DNA from: Streptomyces sp. CB01635
GTDB lineage: Bacteria > Actinomycetota > Actinomycetes > Streptomycetales > Streptomycetaceae
DNA: 33,207 bases
Assembly (NCBI RefSeq): GCF_002803065.1
Contig: NZ_NNBL01000048.1
Location: forward strand, 30,734-63,940
Direction of reading: 5' to 3'
The notes beneath the pieces were generated by a model that was not told where the DNA came from, did no database searches, and saw only the letters and a list, made by a program, of their open reading frames with translations. Every line of letters starts with the position of its first letter. Positions within the stretch are counted from its first letter, which is position 1. The position numbers and the translations under genes are program-made. Of this stretch, positions 31,796-33,207 are shown one piece after another.

Positions 31796-33049
31796 CTATG
31801 CCGCGAAGGCTTCGGGGCGTTCGACGAGGTGGCCGCGTTCGAAGTGGGCGCCTGCTCGGACGAGGGCGACGAGATGGGGTGCGTTCACGGCTCGCCAGCG
31901 GGTCTGGGCGGACTCGACGAGCTTGAAGACCATCGCCAGTGCGGCGGTTCGGGAGCGGGCCCCCTTGGTGACCTTCGTCCGCAGCCGAACGGTGGCGAAG
32001 GTCGACTCGATGGGATTCGTGGTGCGCAAGTGGATCCAGTGCTCGGCGGGGAAGTCGTAGAACGCCAGCAGCTCGGCCTCGTCATCGACGATCTTCTTGA
32101 CGGCCCCTGGAAACTTCGCGCCGTACTGCTGGGCGAACGCGGCGACGGCCTTGGCCGCGTGCTCCTTGTCTTCGGCGTTGTAGATGTCCTGGATGGCCTT
32201 CTTCGCCGCGGGCTGGGCCGACTTCGGCAGGCTGTCGAGGCAGTTGGCTGTTTTGTGAACCCAGCACCTTTGGTGGCGGGTTTCGGGGAAGACCTCGTTG
32301 ATAGCGTTCCAGAAGCCGAGGGCGCCGTCGCCGACGGCCAGGACGGGGGCGCGCATGCCGCGGCGCTGGCAGTCCCCAGCAGGCTCGCCCAGGACTCCGA
32401 GGATTCGCGGTAGCCGTCGGCCGTCGCGATCAGCTGCTTGGTGCCGTCCGCGCGTACACCCATGACGACCAGGACCGCGGCCTTCGCCTCTTCGAGGCGG
32501 ATGCGCAGGTGGATGCCGTCGGCCCACACATAGACGTAGTCGGTGGCGGACAGATCGCGTTCACCGAACGCCTTGTGATCAGCCTGCCACTGGGTGGTCA
32601 GCCGGGTCACCGTGGCCGGGGACAGGCCGGCAGAGGAGCCCAGGAACTGCTCGAGCGCGGGCACGAAATCGCCCGAGGACACCGTGCAGGTAGAGCAGGG
32701 GCAGCACCTCGCTGATCTTCGGGGACTTCCGTGCCCAGGGTGGCAGGATCGCCGAAGAGAACTTCTTGCGCTCGCCTGTCGTCTCCTCGACGCGCTTGTC
32801 GTTGACGCGCGGGGCCTTGACCTCGACGGTCCCGGCCGAGGTGATGACCTTCCTTGGCTGGTGGTCGCCGCTACGGACCACGAGCCGCCGCCCGCGTTCG
32901 TCCTTCTCATCAGCCAACTCGGATATATAGGCATCCACTTCGGCTTCGAGCGCGGCGGCAAGCATCCGCCTCGCGCCTTCCCGGACGATCTCGTCGATGA
33001 GCGAGGAACCGTAGGCGGTGGTGCCGTCGGCGTTGACTACGCTGAGCAC
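31796..33049 (-). pseudogene. IS256-family (mutator) transposase with two frameshifts
   Basis: GTG at 33049 begins MLSVVNADGTTAYGSSLIDE and continues GARRMLAAALEAEVDAYISE and VKAPRVNDKRVEETTGERKK to LYLHG near 32680. There the frame changes to SSGDFVPALEQFLGSSAGLS, DYVYVWADGIHLRIRLEEAK with the first aspartate, and ESWASLL. A second change near 32377 leads to RRGMRAPVLAVGDGALGFWN with the next aspartate, HQRCWVHKTANCLDSLP and NPIESTFATVRLRT with the glutamate, ending at 31796. One-base losses explain both breaks. Together the pieces make a near full-length IS256 transposase (about 415 residues), now inactive. Confidence 0.88.
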
Positions 33050-33207
33050 GGGCGTGCCTTCCCGACCGGTGTTCGCAGCACCGGCCTACTCGATGACCAT
33101 CAATCGATCACGCGGGAAGGTAGGCCCTTCACGTCCAACCCGAGGTCGATCCACAGACATCCGAGCTTGGTAGGAAGTCAAGCTGTCGCTGGTGCGAGGG
33201 CTGGGAA
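33050..33207. other. Window end, IS256 outer end and flank
   Basis: No gene seen. This should contain the outer end of the IS256 element; the inverted repeat could not be matched to the other side by eye. Confidence 0.35.

Overview
The window is high-GC actinobacterial DNA with Streptomyces-like codon use: third positions are strongly G/C, GTG and TTG starts are common, and gene overlaps of the ATGA/GTGA type recur. A tap-tpg pair (telomere-associated protein and telomere terminal protein, 26.2-28.4 kb) and two fragments with helicase-associated (HA) repeats point to a linear replicon. Either a linear plasmid or the accessory end of a linear chromosome would fit. No core metabolism, rRNA or tRNA genes were seen.

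Layout. 0-2.5 kb: the edge of an IS630-type element, a frameshifted serine recombinase, and a nuclease-STAND gene cut short where the two meet. 2.7-7.9 kb: a compact conflict/immunity island. On the minus strand is a two-gene operon of a small two-helix membrane protein and an NB-ARC/TPR (NLR-like) protein. These two proteins share an 18-residue motif, twice in the membrane protein and once at the N terminus of the NLR. On the plus strand, facing away, are a short unknown gene, an EACC1-like gene and a caspase-like protease. 7.9-11 kb: small membrane proteins, an HA-repeat protein and an unknown gene cut by an insertion. 11-17.2 kb: an IS21 element whose istA is split by a 3.7-kb insertion that brought two tyrosine recombinases and an Imm21-type immunity gene. 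17.4-19.3 kb: a 56-bp perfect palindrome, a decayed type I-E-like CRISPR array without cas genes, and a HEPN-like protein ending 27 bp from the array. 19.4-24.4 kb: a broken HA-repeat gene, a GIY-YIG protein, an IS701/IS4-like element, an IS5 element and relics of tpg and of another IS5 transposase. 24.4-26.1 kb: an unknown gene, a nuclease-like relic and a putative PD-(D/E)XK nuclease. 26.2-28.4 kb: 5'-truncated tap followed by intact tpg. 28.5-33.2 kb: a membrane protein, a three-gene operon of unknown function, decayed amidohydrolase and HNH nuclease genes, and a frameshifted IS256 transposase.

How it works together (inference). The region looks like an accessory arm that collects defence genes and is repeatedly rearranged by transposons. 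The best candidate for a little-described system is the divergent locus at 2.7-7.9 kb. In it an NLR-like sensor would signal to a membrane effector through a shared, amyloid-like motif, next to a separate EACC1-caspase unit. The rest is largely the debris and traffic of mobile DNA.
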